A stretch of DNA of 64,000 nt from Arachnia rubra. Lineage in GTDB: Bacteria > Actinomycetota > Actinomycetes > Propionibacteriales > Propionibacteriaceae. Position 1 is the first letter of the stretch. Every line of letters starts with the position of its first letter. Below the pieces are notes generated by a model that saw nothing but the letters and a program-made list of their open reading frames with translations, did not search any database and was not told the origin of the DNA. Below, in pieces: positions 18,843 through 27,740 of this stretch. The DNA lies in contig NZ_AP024463.1 of NCBI RefSeq assembly GCF_019973735.1, positions 1,798,001-1,862,000 of the forward strand, in the 5' to 3' direction. The position numbers were made by a program, and so were the translations under genes.

Positions 18843-20480
18843 TCAACCCCGCTTCTTGCGGACGATCGTCTCCTGGGTGATCGCGTCATCCGGCATCGGA
18901 GCATGTTCCTCGCTTCCCGGCAGCAGGTTCCCCTCCGAGGTCCGGAACAGCTGCTTGAATTCGGCAAGCGACTTCTCAGTGGCTTCTTTCAGGTCATCCC
19001 CGAAAAGCCTGGTCTCTGCAATCGTCTGGAGCACCTGGGTGTTGTGCCTCAGGTGTTCGAGGAACTCCTGCTCGAAACGCAGCACATCGTCGACAGGAAC
19101 GTCATCGAAGTGTCCCTGAACACCAGCCCACACCGAGATGACCTGGTCCTCAACCCGGTAGGGGGCATACTGTCCCTGCCGCAGGAGCTCGACCAGCCGG
19201 GCGCCACGATCCAGTTGCTGTCGCGAGGCCGCATCCAGATCCGAGGCGAACATCGCGAATGCCTGCATGTCGCGGTACTGGGCAAGATTGATCTTCAAGG
19301 ATCCCGCAACAGACTTCATCGCCTTGATCTGTGCAGCACCACCCACCCGGGAAACCGATATGCCGACGTCGATTGCCGGGCGCTGATTCGCATTGAACAG
19401 GTCTGACTGCAGGAAAATCTGGCCATCGGTGATGGAGATCACGTTCGTCGGGATGTATGCCGACACATCATTGGCCTTGGTCTCGATGATGGGCAGGCCA
19501 GTCATCGACCCCCCACCCAAGCGGTCCGACAGCTTAGCGCAGCGTTCCAGGAGCCGTGAGTGCAGGTAGAAAACATCGCCCGGATACGCCTCCCGACCCG
19601 GGGGGCGGCGCAGCAGCAGTGACATAGCCCGGTAGGCCTCGGCCTGTTTGGTCAGGTCATCGAAGATGATCAAGACGTGTTTACCCTGGTACATCCAGTG
19701 CTGGCCGATAGCTGAGCCAGAATACGGGGCGATGTATTTGTAGCCTGCGGGGTCGGAGGCGGGGGCATGCACGATGGTGGTGTACTCCAGCGCCCCGGCC
19801 TTCTCAAGGGTGCTGCGCACCTCTGCGACGGTGGATCCCTTCTGCCCGATCGCCACATAGATGCAACGAACCTGCTGCGTGGAGTCTCCGGTCTCCCAGT
19901 TGGCTTTCTGGTTGATGATCGTGTCGATCGCGATGGCGGTCTTTCCGGTTTTGCGGTCACCGATGATCAACTGGCGCTGTCCCCGGCCGATCGGAGTCAT
20001 CGCGTCGATGGCCTTGATGCCTGTCTGCAGCGGCTCACGGACCTCCTGGCGGTCCATGACACCCGCAGCCTGCAGTTCCAGAGCCCGGCGGCCCTCGATG
20101 CCGGCGATTTCACCAAGCCCATCGACGGGATTGCCCATGGCATCGACAACGCGCCCAAGGTAGCCGTCGCCGACAGGCACGGAGAGCACCTCACCTGTTC
20201 CATGCACGGCAGAACCCTCATCGATGCCTTCGGAGTCTCCCAGCACAACAGCGCCAATCTCGCGCTCGTCGAGGTTGAGGGCAATGCCCATGGTGCCGTT
20301 CTCAAAGCGCAGCAACTCATTCGACATCGCCGAGGGTAGCCCCTCGACACGCGCAATGCCGTCGCCTGAAGTCACGACAACGCCGACCTCTGTCATGCTG
20401 GCAGCGGCCGGCTGATATGACGAGACGAACTCGTCCAGCGCACTGCGGATCTCGTCGGGACTGATGGTGAGTTCAGCCAT
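18843..20480 (-). CDS. atpA: ATP synthase alpha subunit
   Basis: This 545-residue regulatory F1 subunit shows an N-terminal beta barrel ([19 protein letters not shown]), Walker [15 protein letters not shown] (about residue 172), [15 protein letters not shown] (Walker B region) and the signature [17 protein letters not shown]. The C-terminal tail is longer than in E. coli and ends in basic residues, as is common in actinobacteria. It lies between atpH and atpG. Confidence 0.98.
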   Translation of the reverse strand: MAELTISPDEIRSALDEFVSSYQPAAASMTEVGVVVTSGDGIARVEGLPSAMSNELLRFENGTMGIALNLDEREIGAVVLGDSEGIDEGSAVHGTGEVLSVPVGDGYLGRVVDAMGNPVDGLGEIAGIEGRRALELQAAGVMDRQEVREPLQTGIKAIDAMTPIGRGQRQLIIGDRKTGKTAIAIDTIINQKANWETGDSTQQVRCIYVAIGQKGSTVAEVRSTLEKAGALEYTTIVHAPASDPAGYKYIAPYSGSAIGQHWMYQGKHVLIIFDDLTKQAEAYRAMSLLLRRPPGREAYPGDVFYLHSRLLERCAKLSDRLGGGSMTGLPIIETKANDVSAYIPTNVISITDGQIFLQSDLFNANQRPAIDVGISVSRVGGAAQIKAMKSVAGSLKINLAQYRDMQAFAMFASDLDAASRQQLDRGARLVELLRQGQYAPYRVEDQVISVWAGVQGHFDDVPVDDVLRFEQEFLEHLRHNTQVLQTIAETRLFGDDLKEATEKSLAEFKQLFRTSEGNLLPGSEEHAPMPDDAITQETIVRKKRG

Positions 20481-20509
20481 TGCGTCCTACTTTCGCTTAT
20501 CGCTTGTTG

Positions 20510-21301
20510 TCAGTTCAAGAGCCTGCGGGCCTCATCGAGCCGCCCGGCCACAGTTGATTCGAATATGTGCTCTCCGAGAGTGATGCTCATGCCGCCAAGC
20601 ACTTTTTCATCCACCTCAATCTGCAGGGAAACAGGCCCACCCACCCGGGCCTCAAGGGCCCTGCGGAGCCGTTCCTCGCGGGCTTCATCCAGCGGCCGGG
20701 CGACGGTGACCTGGGCTATCCGCTCCCCTGCGAGGGCAGCGGCCAACACCAGGTAACTGGCGAGGGTCAGGGAAACCGTCCGGGCCCGGGCTGCAGCAGC
20801 ACGCAGGGCCAGGCGTTGCGTGAGCGCAGCCGCCTTGCCCGCCAGCAGTCGGGAAATCAATGCCTTCCGCGCGTCGAGGCTCCTGACCGGGTCACGCAAG
20901 GCGTCGGACAGCTCCGGTGAGCTCTCAATAACCTGGGCGAACCGGTATAGCTCCTCCTGGATGCGTTTCAATTCCCCGCGGTCGATGGCGGTACGCAGCA
21001 GCCCCCGCAGACCCTGGCGCTCGATGGCATCGACCATGGCCCGGCCGCTTGGCCAGGGAGTGCCCACGACTTCAAGGAGAACCGCAAGCGCGGCAGCCCC
21101 CAGCCTGTTGTCAAAAAGCCTCCGGGCCAGCACCTGTCTGTTCCCTGGGCTGGCAGACGGATCTGAGAGTGAGCGCCTCAGTGGGGGCTGACCATCGAGT
21201 AGGTCAACCACCGCGAACAGATCGTCGGCAGCAGCCTCATCTATCCGGGTGGCGTCGGCTACCGGATCGAAGGAAAGCAGAGCAGCCTCACGTGATTTCA
21301 T
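20510..21301 (-). CDS. atpH: ATP synthase delta subunit
   Basis: This 263-residue peripheral-stalk subunit is longer than the 177 residues of E. coli but in line with actinobacterial delta proteins. The conserved C-terminal region reads ARPLDEAREERLRRALEARV, SLQIEVDEKVLGGMSITLGE and STVAGRLDEARRLL. It is not fused to a b subunit as in mycobacteria, since a separate atpF precedes it. The ATG at 21301 overlaps the atpF stop. Confidence 0.95.
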   Translation of the reverse strand: MKSREAALLSFDPVADATRIDEAAADDLFAVVDLLDGQPPLRRSLSDPSASPGNRQVLARRLFDNRLGAAALAVLLEVVGTPWPSGRAMVDAIERQGLRGLLRTAIDRGELKRIQEELYRFAQVIESSPELSDALRDPVRSLDARKALISRLLAGKAAALTQRLALRAAAARARTVSLTLASYLVLAAALAGERIAQVTVARPLDEAREERLRRALEARVGGPVSLQIEVDEKVLGGMSITLGEHIFESTVAGRLDEARRLLN

Positions 21302-21849
21302 AGAGTCCTGCCCGTCGCCTCGAATTCGGACAGGAAGCGATCGATGGTGCGATTGGCGCGTTCATCATCTGCGAGCGCCTCACCGACGATCTTACCCGCG
21401 AGTGTCGTGGCCAGGCCTCCGATGTCTCCGCGCAGCTCGGCCAGAAGCTGGGCTCGCTCGGCCTCAAGCTGTGCCCTGCCTGCTGCGAGGATGCGATCCG
21501 ATTCTTTGGTGGCCTGTTCACGTGCTTCCGCCAAGATCTGCGCCCCGGTGTTCTTGGCATCCTCGCGGATCCGGGCTGCCTCCTCACGGGCGGAACTGAG
21601 CTGGTCGTTGTACTCGGCCAGGGCTTCCTCCGCCTTGGCCTCAGCCTGCTCAGCACGCCGAATCCCGCCCTCAATACGCTGGTACCGCTCCTCGTACATC
21701 TTCTCAAAGGCCGGGACGACGGCCTTCCACATGACGAAAAACACCAGCAGCATCAAGATGATGCCGACGATGATCTCGGAAAGGTGATGGGGCAGAAGAG
21801 GTCCGAGATCTATCCCAGACTCAAGCAGCACCCCATTGACGGGGACCAT
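21298..21849 (-). CDS. atpF: ATP synthase b subunit
   Basis: This is a 183-residue subunit with one N-terminal transmembrane helix (HLSEIIVGIILMLLVFFVMW). A long charged coiled coil follows (EERYQRIEGGIRRAEQAEAK onward), the stator arm that holds alpha3-beta3 to subunit a. Only one b-type gene is present, so a homodimer is expected. The stop overlaps atpH. Confidence 0.96.
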   Translation of the reverse strand: MVPVNGVLLESGIDLGPLLPHHLSEIIVGIILMLLVFFVMWKAVVPAFEKMYEERYQRIEGGIRRAEQAEAKAEEALAEYNDQLSSAREEAARIREDAKNTGAQILAEAREQATKESDRILAAGRAQLEAERAQLLAELRGDIGGLATTLAGKIVGEALADDERANRTIDRFLSEFEATGRTL

Positions 21850-21857
21850 GCTGATCC

Positions 21858-22082
21858 TCAGCGCAGGACGAAGGCGAGTGCGATGGCGATGATGGCGAGT
21901 GCCTCAACCACGGCGAAGCCGATGAAGGCGGTGCTCATCATGGCGCCCCGCGCCTCGGGCTGGCGTGCAGTCCCGTTGATGACTGCGGCGAAGATCCAGG
22001 CCACGCCTAGGGCCGGCGCGATGGTGGCGATCGCGTAACCGATCATGTTGAGCGAGCCGTTGATTTCCAAGAGGGTCTGCAT
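21858..22082 (-). CDS. atpE: ATP synthase c subunit
   Basis: This 74-residue rotor-ring proteolipid has two transmembrane helices (NMIGYAIATIAPALGVAWIF and GFAVVEALAIIAIALAFVL) joined by the polar loop ARQPEARG. The ion-binding Glu lies in VVEAL (about residue 60). Residues needed for sodium coordination (Gln in helix 1, Ser/Thr after the Glu) are not apparent, so proton coupling is likely. Confidence 0.97.
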   Translation of the reverse strand: MQTLLEINGSLNMIGYAIATIAPALGVAWIFAAVINGTARQPEARGAMMSTAFIGFAVVEALAIIAIALAFVLR

Positions 22083-22139
22083 GGTTTTCCTTTCGGATGG
22101 CTCCTCACCGGGATTGGTGCAGGAGTCGGACTTTTCGGA

Positions 22140-22943
22140 TCAGTGGGCCTCTGAGATGGAGGTCGAGACGTACTGGGCGGTCAGGACCGTGAATATATAG
22201 GCCTGCAGTGCGCCGATGAACAATTCCAGGAAGAGGATCGCAAAACTGAAGATCACTGATACTGCGCCTGATATGTTATACACCAGATTATTCTGGAAGG
22301 TGAGCAGGAAAGATCCTCCCACAACGAAGACCAGCACCACGAGATGGCCTGCGAACATGTTGGCAAACAAGCGCAATGCCAGAGTCACGGGCCGGGTGAC
22401 GAAAGTGGCCAGGAACTCCAGCGGGATGATGAGCCACAGCAGGTACCACGGCACACCCTCTGGGATGAGGGCGCGTTTGAGGAAACCAGCACCGAACTTG
22501 TGGAACCCTGCGCCAACGTAGACGCACCACGAGAGAATGGCGAGGCCGTAGGGGAACCCGACGTTGCTGAAGGTCGGGAGCATGAAAACGAAGAACTCGC
22601 CAAACCAGTTGTTGATCAAGAGGAACGAGAACAGGCCGAGTAGGTAGGGCAGGAAGCGCCGGTAGTCCTGGTGGAGGATGTCACGGGCGATTCCGTTGCG
22701 GACGAATTCGTAGATGTATTCGGCGAAAAACTGGCGCCTGGAGGGCTGCACCTTGAGACGACGCGAGGCAAACCACCACAACAGGACCACCAGCAGAGCA
22801 GCTATGACAGCCTGCCAGAAAGGCTTGTTCATCCAGGTGGGGGTGCCGGGGATGATGGGAGTGTCGAAAATGAAATCGTTGACACTCGGCGGGGTGTAGC
22901 CACCTTCGCCGCCACTCTCCAGCGGAAGAAGCCAGGGATTCAC
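22140..22943 (-). CDS. atpB: ATP synthase a subunit
   Basis: This is a 267-residue membrane stator with five to six helices. The essential Arg sits in TLALRLFANMFAGHLVV, and the last helices contain LELFIGALQAYIFTVLTAQY. The N-terminal 45 residues are extracytoplasmic and Gly/Pro rich. The start is a GTG at 22943 overlapping the stop of the AtpZ-like gene (GTGA). A 57-base gap with a ribosome site precedes atpE. Confidence 0.97.
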   Translation of the reverse strand: MNPWLLPLESGGEGGYTPPSVNDFIFDTPIIPGTPTWMNKPFWQAVIAALLVVLLWWFASRRLKVQPSRRQFFAEYIYEFVRNGIARDILHQDYRRFLPYLLGLFSFLLINNWFGEFFVFMLPTFSNVGFPYGLAILSWCVYVGAGFHKFGAGFLKRALIPEGVPWYLLWLIIPLEFLATFVTRPVTLALRLFANMFAGHLVVLVFVVGGSFLLTFQNNLVYNISGAVSVIFSFAILFLELFIGALQAYIFTVLTAQYVSTSISEAH

Positions 22944-23206
22944 GTTCCGCTCCCGTATCGTTTGATGATCAGGTACGTGCTAGTCACCAAGCCCAGGACC
23001 AAGCCCAGTGGCAGCAACCAGGATGTCTTCCAGATTTGATCTCCCAGCCATCCTAAACCTCCGTAGAAGAGCAGGCCTGCCAGGATGTAACTGAGCACGG
23101 CCATCCCGTCCTCGGTGCCTCCTCGCTGCGAGGGCTCCTCATCGGGTTTTGGTCTGATGCCCATGTCGAGAGCGAGCCTATCGGAAAAGTCACTGGGCTT
23201 CATCAT
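22940..23206 (-). CDS. AtpZ/AtpI-like small membrane protein
   Basis: This 88-residue protein has two transmembrane helices (MAVLSYILAGLLFYGGLGWL and WLLPLGLVLGLVTSTYLII) after a charged cytoplasmic N-terminus. The pattern GWLGDQIWKTSWLLPLGLVL matches AtpZ-type proteins encoded just before atpB, proposed to help c-ring assembly or Mg/Ca handling. The start is ATG 23206, with ATG 23203 as an alternative. It is coupled to atpB by an overlapping GTGA. Confidence 0.8.
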   Translation of the reverse strand: MMKPSDFSDRLALDMGIRPKPDEEPSQRGGTEDGMAVLSYILAGLLFYGGLGWLGDQIWKTSWLLPLGLVLGLVTSTYLIIKRYGSGT

Positions 23207-23214
23207 CGCAAACG

Positions 23215-23646
23215 CTAGTTCCGGCCCTGGTCATGGGCATCATAGATGGGCACTCGCTGCCTCGCGGCCACGACCACGACGCCAGTGGTCCAGGCAAGCA
23301 CCGTGGCGACAACTGAACCAGCAAGCCAGTCCCTGTCGATTGCCGGGCCAAGTTGTGGATGAGCCATCGCAAGCCAGAACCCAGCCCCGATCCCCACCAC
23401 CCGGACTGCATAGCTGGCGAGCACCACTCCCAGCCCCTGGACAGGCTCCAGTTCACATGCAACGACCTCAACCGCCTGTCCCACGGAGAAGAAGATGACC
23501 ACAGCTGCAAACCCCAGGGCGGCCCCGATGAGCGCCTCACGCAAACCCACAGCGATGGCGGTTCCGCACACGGCGAACCCCGCGGCGTGACCCGCTACGA
23601 GACCACCCAGCATCATCTGTTTCGCCCGTCGGGTGGCTCCCGTCAC
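23215..23646 (-). CDS. ATP synthase protein I-like membrane protein
   Basis: This 143-residue protein has four hydrophobic segments (MMLGGLVAGHAAGFAVCGTA, LIGAALGFAAVVIFF, GLGVVLASYAVRVVGIGAGF and LAGSVVATVLAWTTGVVVV). This is the arrangement of AtpI-like proteins upstream of atp operons. I chose GTG 23646, 8 bases before the upstream gene's stop boundary, with GGTGAG as ribosome site. Sequence is poorly conserved in this family, so the call rests on topology and position. Confidence 0.7.
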   Translation of the reverse strand: MTGATRRAKQMMLGGLVAGHAAGFAVCGTAIAVGLREALIGAALGFAAVVIFFSVGQAVEVVACELEPVQGLGVVLASYAVRVVGIGAGFWLAMAHPQLGPAIDRDWLAGSVVATVLAWTTGVVVVAARQRVPIYDAHDQGRN

Positions 23647-23653
23647 CCGACGC

Positions 23654-24766
23654 TCACCCACGTCCCACCGCCGAGGAGCGCCGCCGCACAGGCACAATCG
23701 TGGCCAACAGCAGAAGCAGCACGAAAACGCCCAGAGTCCACCACGTGGCGGGGTGGTTCAGAAGGACAACACAGACCAGTCCACCTGCGATCACACCACC
23801 CCAGGCGCACATGATGAAAACAACGCCCCGCTGTGAGTGGCCACGAGCCACTAGTCTGTGATGAAGGTGCTGCTTGTCTGCCTTGAAAGGATGCTGGCCG
23901 CGGGCGGTCCGGCGGATCCACGCCAGGGTCAAGTCACTCAGCGGCAGTGCCATGGTCGCGAACGGCAACAGGATCGGCAGCAATGCCGGCAGCACGTCGT
24001 CATGATCTCGACTGAGGGCACTCGGGTCCACCTGCCCGGTGAAGGAGATGACGCTCATCGCCATCAGCAACCCCAGCAGCATGGAGCCCGCGTCTCCCAT
24101 GAACATGTGGGCCGGCTGGAAGTTATGCCCCAGAAACCCCAGGCAGATCCCGAGGGTGGCGACCGTGAGAAGGCTCGCGGTGGTGGCGCGGGCGAGATCC
24201 TGTTCGTAGGCGAGTACATACGAGTACGCAAAGAAGGCACCCGCCCCGACCGCTACCAGCCCGGCAGCCAGTCCGTCCAGTCCATCAACGAAGTTGACGG
24301 CATTCGCGCAGAGCGCAATGAAGATCACAGTGATCAGGATGCTGCTGGCATCATCGAGGGCAACCACAGCATTCGGTAAGGGGATCCAGTAGATGCGGAC
24401 CCCGCCGAGCACAGCAGCGCCGGCGGCAAGCACCTGCCCCCCGAATTTCACGATCGGGCTCAGCTCGAACATATCGTCGACCAGCCCGACTACGCAGATC
24501 AGGCTGCTGGCCAGAAGCACTGCCATGGCATCGTGGCCGACTGTTGCGAAACGGGACAGAAAAGGCATGTTGATGGCGAGTACCAGGCACACGGCCAGCC
24601 CGCCCAGCATCGCAAGCCCCCCGAAATAGGGTTTGGGGCTGGTGTGCACGTCTCGGTCCCGGACCCTCGCCACCGCATTCCAGCGCAATGCCAGCTGACG
24701 ACACACCGCGGCCAGTAGATAGGTGGCCGCGGCGGCGACGAGCAGCACCAGTAGGTATTCGCGCAT
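23654..24766 (-). CDS. WecA/MraY-family undecaprenyl-phosphate GlcNAc-1-P transferase
   Basis: This is a 370-residue polytopic membrane glycosyltransferase (about 11 helices). Catalytic motifs are visible: DRDVHTSPKPYFGGLAM (lipid-phosphate side), VGLVDDMFELSP (the Asp pair), NAVNFVDGLDGLAAGLV and GDAGSMLLG. The late cytoplasmic loop carries KADKQHLHHRLVARGHS. In actinobacteria the homologue (WecA/Rfe) starts arabinogalactan or teichoic-type polymers on the undecaprenyl carrier. Its start is adjacent to the tsaC stop (shared base 24766). Confidence 0.92.
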   Translation of the reverse strand: MREYLLVLLVAAAATYLLAAVCRQLALRWNAVARVRDRDVHTSPKPYFGGLAMLGGLAVCLVLAINMPFLSRFATVGHDAMAVLLASSLICVVGLVDDMFELSPIVKFGGQVLAAGAAVLGGVRIYWIPLPNAVVALDDASSILITVIFIALCANAVNFVDGLDGLAAGLVAVGAGAFFAYSYVLAYEQDLARATTASLLTVATLGICLGFLGHNFQPAHMFMGDAGSMLLGLLMAMSVISFTGQVDPSALSRDHDDVLPALLPILLPFATMALPLSDLTLAWIRRTARGQHPFKADKQHLHHRLVARGHSQRGVVFIMCAWGGVIAGGLVCVVLLNHPATWWTLGVFVLLLLLATIVPVRRRSSAVGRG

Positions 24767-25422
24767 CAGTCAGCAGCCTGCAGTCCCGGCACCACCTCGC
24801 GGAGCGCATCGATACCGATGGCTCCCTGACGCAGAACACGTCCGTGTTCCTCACCGGTGAAATCAACGATGGTGGAGGCCTCACCACCTGGCGCATCCCC
24901 GCCATCCAGATAGACCGCCACCGCATCACCCAGCATGCGCTGGGCCTCTTCGGCAGTGGTTGCTGCTGATTGCCCGGAGAGGTTCGCGGAGCTAACGGCC
25001 ATGGGGCCCGTGCGGCGCAGCAGAGCGCGGGCCTGGTCGTGACCGGGAACCCGCACCGCCACCGTGCCACGGGTATCCCCCAGCTCCAGGGGTAGGGACC
25101 GCTGGGCTGTCACGATGATGGTCAAGGCGCCAGGCCAGAACCGGGCCACCAGTTCCCTGGCGGGCTCCGGCACCGTGGCTGCCAAAGCCCTCAGCATCGA
25201 ACTCTCCGCGATCAGCACCGGCGGTGGCATGTCACGTCCCCGCTGCTTCGCCGCCAGCAAACCCTTCACCGCCTCAGCATCGAACGCAGCGCACCCGATG
25301 CCATAGACAGTATCGGTGGGAAAGACGACACACCTTCCCGCCGCAACAGCCTCCCTCGCGGCCTCCAGGGAGCCGTCAGGATCAGCCTTGAGAGACAACG
25401 TCTTCGACCCGGTTTCGCTCAC
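24766..25422 (-). CDS. tsaC: L-threonylcarbamoyladenylate synthase (Sua5/YrdC)
   Basis: This 218-residue enzyme makes threonylcarbamoyl-AMP for the t6A37 modification of tRNAs. YrdC-domain motifs are CVVFPTDTVYGIGCAA, LLAAKQRGRDMPPPVL, FWPGALTIIV, VAVRVPGHDQAR and MAVSSANLSGQSAAT. There is no Sua5 C-terminal domain, so it is the short YrdC form. It sits in the conserved actinobacterial run prfA-prmC-sua5-wecA, and its start overlaps the prmC stop. Confidence 0.95.
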   Translation of the reverse strand: MSETGSKTLSLKADPDGSLEAAREAVAAGRCVVFPTDTVYGIGCAAFDAEAVKGLLAAKQRGRDMPPPVLIAESSMLRALAATVPEPARELVARFWPGALTIIVTAQRSLPLELGDTRGTVAVRVPGHDQARALLRRTGPMAVSSANLSGQSAATTAEEAQRMLGDAVAVYLDGGDAPGGEASTIVDFTGEEHGRVLRQGAIGIDALREVVPGLQAAD

Positions 25423-26261
25423 CCGCCAATCCTGCCACGTCTGGCGACAAGGTGCCGGGGCGCCCCGGCCAGGTCCCGTACCGTCCTGAGGCCGGTAAAC
25501 CCCTCGGAAAACAGTGCCCTCACATCTTGCACCTGGGATTCGTCGTGCTCGACGGCAAGCAGTCCCCCAGGAACTAGGAGCCTGAGCGCCACGGCATGCA
25601 CCACCCGGACGACGTCAAGCCCGTCCTCTCCACCAAACACAGCCTCCTCAGGATCATGAGTCACCTCGACCGGGAGCTGGCCGCGTCTGGAGCCTGGCAC
25701 ATAGGGCGGATTGGCCACCACCACGTCCACACGGGCATCAAGATCGTGAAAGGCTTCAGCCATGTCCTCCCGTCGGCAGTCGACCTGTAGTCTTTCGAGG
25801 TTCTGCAACAACCAGGGCCAGGCCTGGGGAGACCGCTCTACCGCATGCAAGACCAGACCTCCCCGTTCCTGCGCGAGACTACGGGTGATGGCCCCGGATC
25901 CCGCACACAGTTCCACAACCTGCCGACCTCCAGGCGGTAGGTCAGCTAGGTAGGTGAGTACCTCATCCACCAGCAGTTCGGTCTCAGGGCGTGGAATGAA
26001 AACCCCAGGCCCCACTGATATGACCTCGTAGCGGAACGGAGCCTGGCCGGTGATGTACTGGACCGGTTCCCCGGCAGCCCGCCTTTCCGCCAGCTCCGCT
26101 ACCAACGCGCATTCTCTCCGCGAGACATCACGCAGAATCAGTTCCGCCGCATCACAGCCCAGGACATGGCACACTAGCCATCGGGCATCCGACGCGGGAC
26201 TGGCCACGCCCGCGCCAGCAAGCCGCTCAGCAGTTTCCAGGACCAGATCCCAGGCTCTCAT
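25419..26261 (-). CDS. prmC: Release factor glutamine methyltransferase PrmC (HemK)
   Basis: This 280-residue SAM-dependent enzyme methylates the GGQ glutamine of release factors. The N-terminal helical domain contains [19 protein letters not shown] and [15 protein letters not shown]. The Rossmann domain contains the SAM motif [16 protein letters not shown] and the catalytic NPPYVPGS (about residue 185). The usual DLGTGSG motif is ELCAGSG here, a modest variation. Its start overlaps the stop of its substrate gene prfA. Confidence 0.95.
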   Translation of the reverse strand: MRAWDLVLETAERLAGAGVASPASDARWLVCHVLGCDAAELILRDVSRRECALVAELAERRAAGEPVQYITGQAPFRYEVISVGPGVFIPRPETELLVDEVLTYLADLPPGGRQVVELCAGSGAITRSLAQERGGLVLHAVERSPQAWPWLLQNLERLQVDCRREDMAEAFHDLDARVDVVVANPPYVPGSRRGQLPVEVTHDPEEAVFGGEDGLDVVRVVHAVALRLLVPGGLLAVEHDESQVQDVRALFSEGFTGLRTVRDLAGAPRHLVARRGRIGG

Positions 26262-27352
26262 CGGTCCGTGCCGGATAGGCGTTCAGCTAGGTCGGCCTCA
26301 GCCAGTGCGTCGAGCACGGGTCCCAGCGCCCCAGCCAGCACCACATCAAGATTGTGGGACTTGAAGCCGATCCTGTGATCAGCGAACCGGTTCTCTGGGA
26401 AGTTGTAGGTACGGACCCGCTCAGAACGATCCACTGTGCGCACCTGCGACCTGCGGGCGGCAGAAGCCGCCTCAGCCTCCTCTGCTTCACGAATGGCAGC
26501 GAGCCTGGCGCGGAGGAGGCGCATGGCCTGTTCACGATTCTGCAACTGAGAACGCTCGTTCTGGCAGCTCACCACCACACCCGTGGGGAGGTGGGTGATC
26601 CGCACCGCGGAGTCTGTGGTGTTGACGCCCTGACCACCCGGCCCGGAGGAACGGAAAACATCGATCCGGAGATCAGATTCATTGATCTCCAGTTCCTCTG
26701 CCTCGACATCCGGCGAGACCAGCACACCGGCCGCGGAGGTATGGATGCGTCCTTGGGTCTCTGTGACGGGAACGCGCTGTACACGGTGCACGCCACCCTC
26801 GAATTTGAGCCGGCCATAGGGGCCGACACCATCGATGCTGCTTCCCTTGACAGCGACGGTAACGGATTTGAATCCCCCCAGATCTGTGACCTGCGAGTCC
26901 ATCACTTCAAGATGCCAGCCGGCCTGCTCAGCATATCGCTGGTACATGCGCAGCAGGTCGCCGGCAAACAGCGCAGACTCCTCGCCGCCCTCACCGGACT
27001 TGATCTCGAGGATCGCATCGGCATCGTCGTTTGGGTCCCTCGGCGCCAGCAACCGGGTGAGCCGGACCGTGATTTGCTCAACACTCGCCCCAAGAGCATC
27101 CGCCTCGTCTGCAAAAGACGGGTCTTGGTCCGCGAGCTCGAGGGCAGTCTCATGATCCGCTACCAGTTGCCGGTAGCTGCTCAAAGCCTCGACTATTGGA
27201 TGCAGAGCCGCATAACGACGGCCGGCCCGGCGCATCAGCACCGGGTCAGCGTGCGTCGCGGGGTCAGCCAGCTGTTCCTCGAGCCGATCATGTTCGGCGA
27301 TGAGGGGGTCCGCGCTCTCAAACAATTCTGCTGTCTCCTTGGGAACCGCCAA
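26258..27352 (-). CDS. prfA: Peptide chain release factor 1
   Basis: This is a 364-residue class I release factor for UAA/UAG stops. Conserved elements are [19 protein letters not shown], the peptide anticodon region around [18 protein letters not shown], the catalytic GGQ in [20 protein letters not shown] and the C-terminal [20 protein letters not shown]. Full length. It is preceded by rpmE (41-base gap) and followed by prmC with a 4-base overlap. Confidence 0.97.
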   Translation of the reverse strand: MAVPKETAELFESADPLIAEHDRLEEQLADPATHADPVLMRRAGRRYAALHPIVEALSSYRQLVADHETALELADQDPSFADEADALGASVEQITVRLTRLLAPRDPNDDADAILEIKSGEGGEESALFAGDLLRMYQRYAEQAGWHLEVMDSQVTDLGGFKSVTVAVKGSSIDGVGPYGRLKFEGGVHRVQRVPVTETQGRIHTSAAGVLVSPDVEAEELEINESDLRIDVFRSSGPGGQGVNTTDSAVRITHLPTGVVVSCQNERSQLQNREQAMRLLRARLAAIREAEEAEAASAARRSQVRTVDRSERVRTYNFPENRFADHRIGFKSHNLDVVLAGALGPVLDALAEADLAERLSGTDR

Positions 27353-27393
27353 TAGTCCCGGCCCCGCCAGCTTAGTTCAGTGAAACCGCGATC

Positions 27394-27609
27394 TCACTTC
27401 TTCTTGTTCTTCGCGTACATGCGTTCGAAGCGGGCGACACGACCACCGGTGTCGAGGATCTTCTGCTTTCCGGTGTAGAAGGGATGGCACTCGGAACACA
27501 CGTCGGCATTCAGTGTGCCCTTCTTCGAGGTACTGCGAGTGGTGAACGTGTTGCCGCAAGTGCAGTGAACCTGCGTCTCGACGTATTCGGGGTGGATACC
27601 CTGCTTCAT
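27394..27609 (-). CDS. rpmE: 50S ribosomal protein bL31, zinc-binding (C+) type
   Basis: This 71-residue ribosomal protein has the four zinc cysteines (C16, C18, C38, C41) in CTCGNTF and [12 protein letters not shown]. This is the zinc-containing C+ form. In actinobacteria the C-minus paralogue is usually Zur-controlled and used under zinc limitation. GGAG lies upstream of the ATG at 27609. It lies between rho and prfA as in many Gram-positives. Confidence 0.96.
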   Translation of the reverse strand: MKQGIHPEYVETQVHCTCGNTFTTRSTSKKGTLNADVCSECHPFYTGKQKILDTGGRVARFERMYAKNKKK

Positions 27610-27740
27610 GGTCTTCTCCTAGGTGTGTTGTTCCCCGGGTCGCCGCGCCGTGGGGCGGGCGTGAACCGGCACAGCGTGCAATTGTGCCAGCGGATGCTGC
27701 CGATTCAAAACGGACGCGGCAGCACCGGAGCGGGACGGCC
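27610..27740. other. rho-rpmE intergenic region with two hairpins
   Basis: On the minus strand after the rho stop there are two stem-loops: GCTGCCG...CGGCAGC (about 27694-27721) and CTGGCACA...TGTGCCGG (about 27669-27693). No T-tract follows either, so they may be processing or attenuation elements rather than a strong terminator. Confidence 0.35.
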
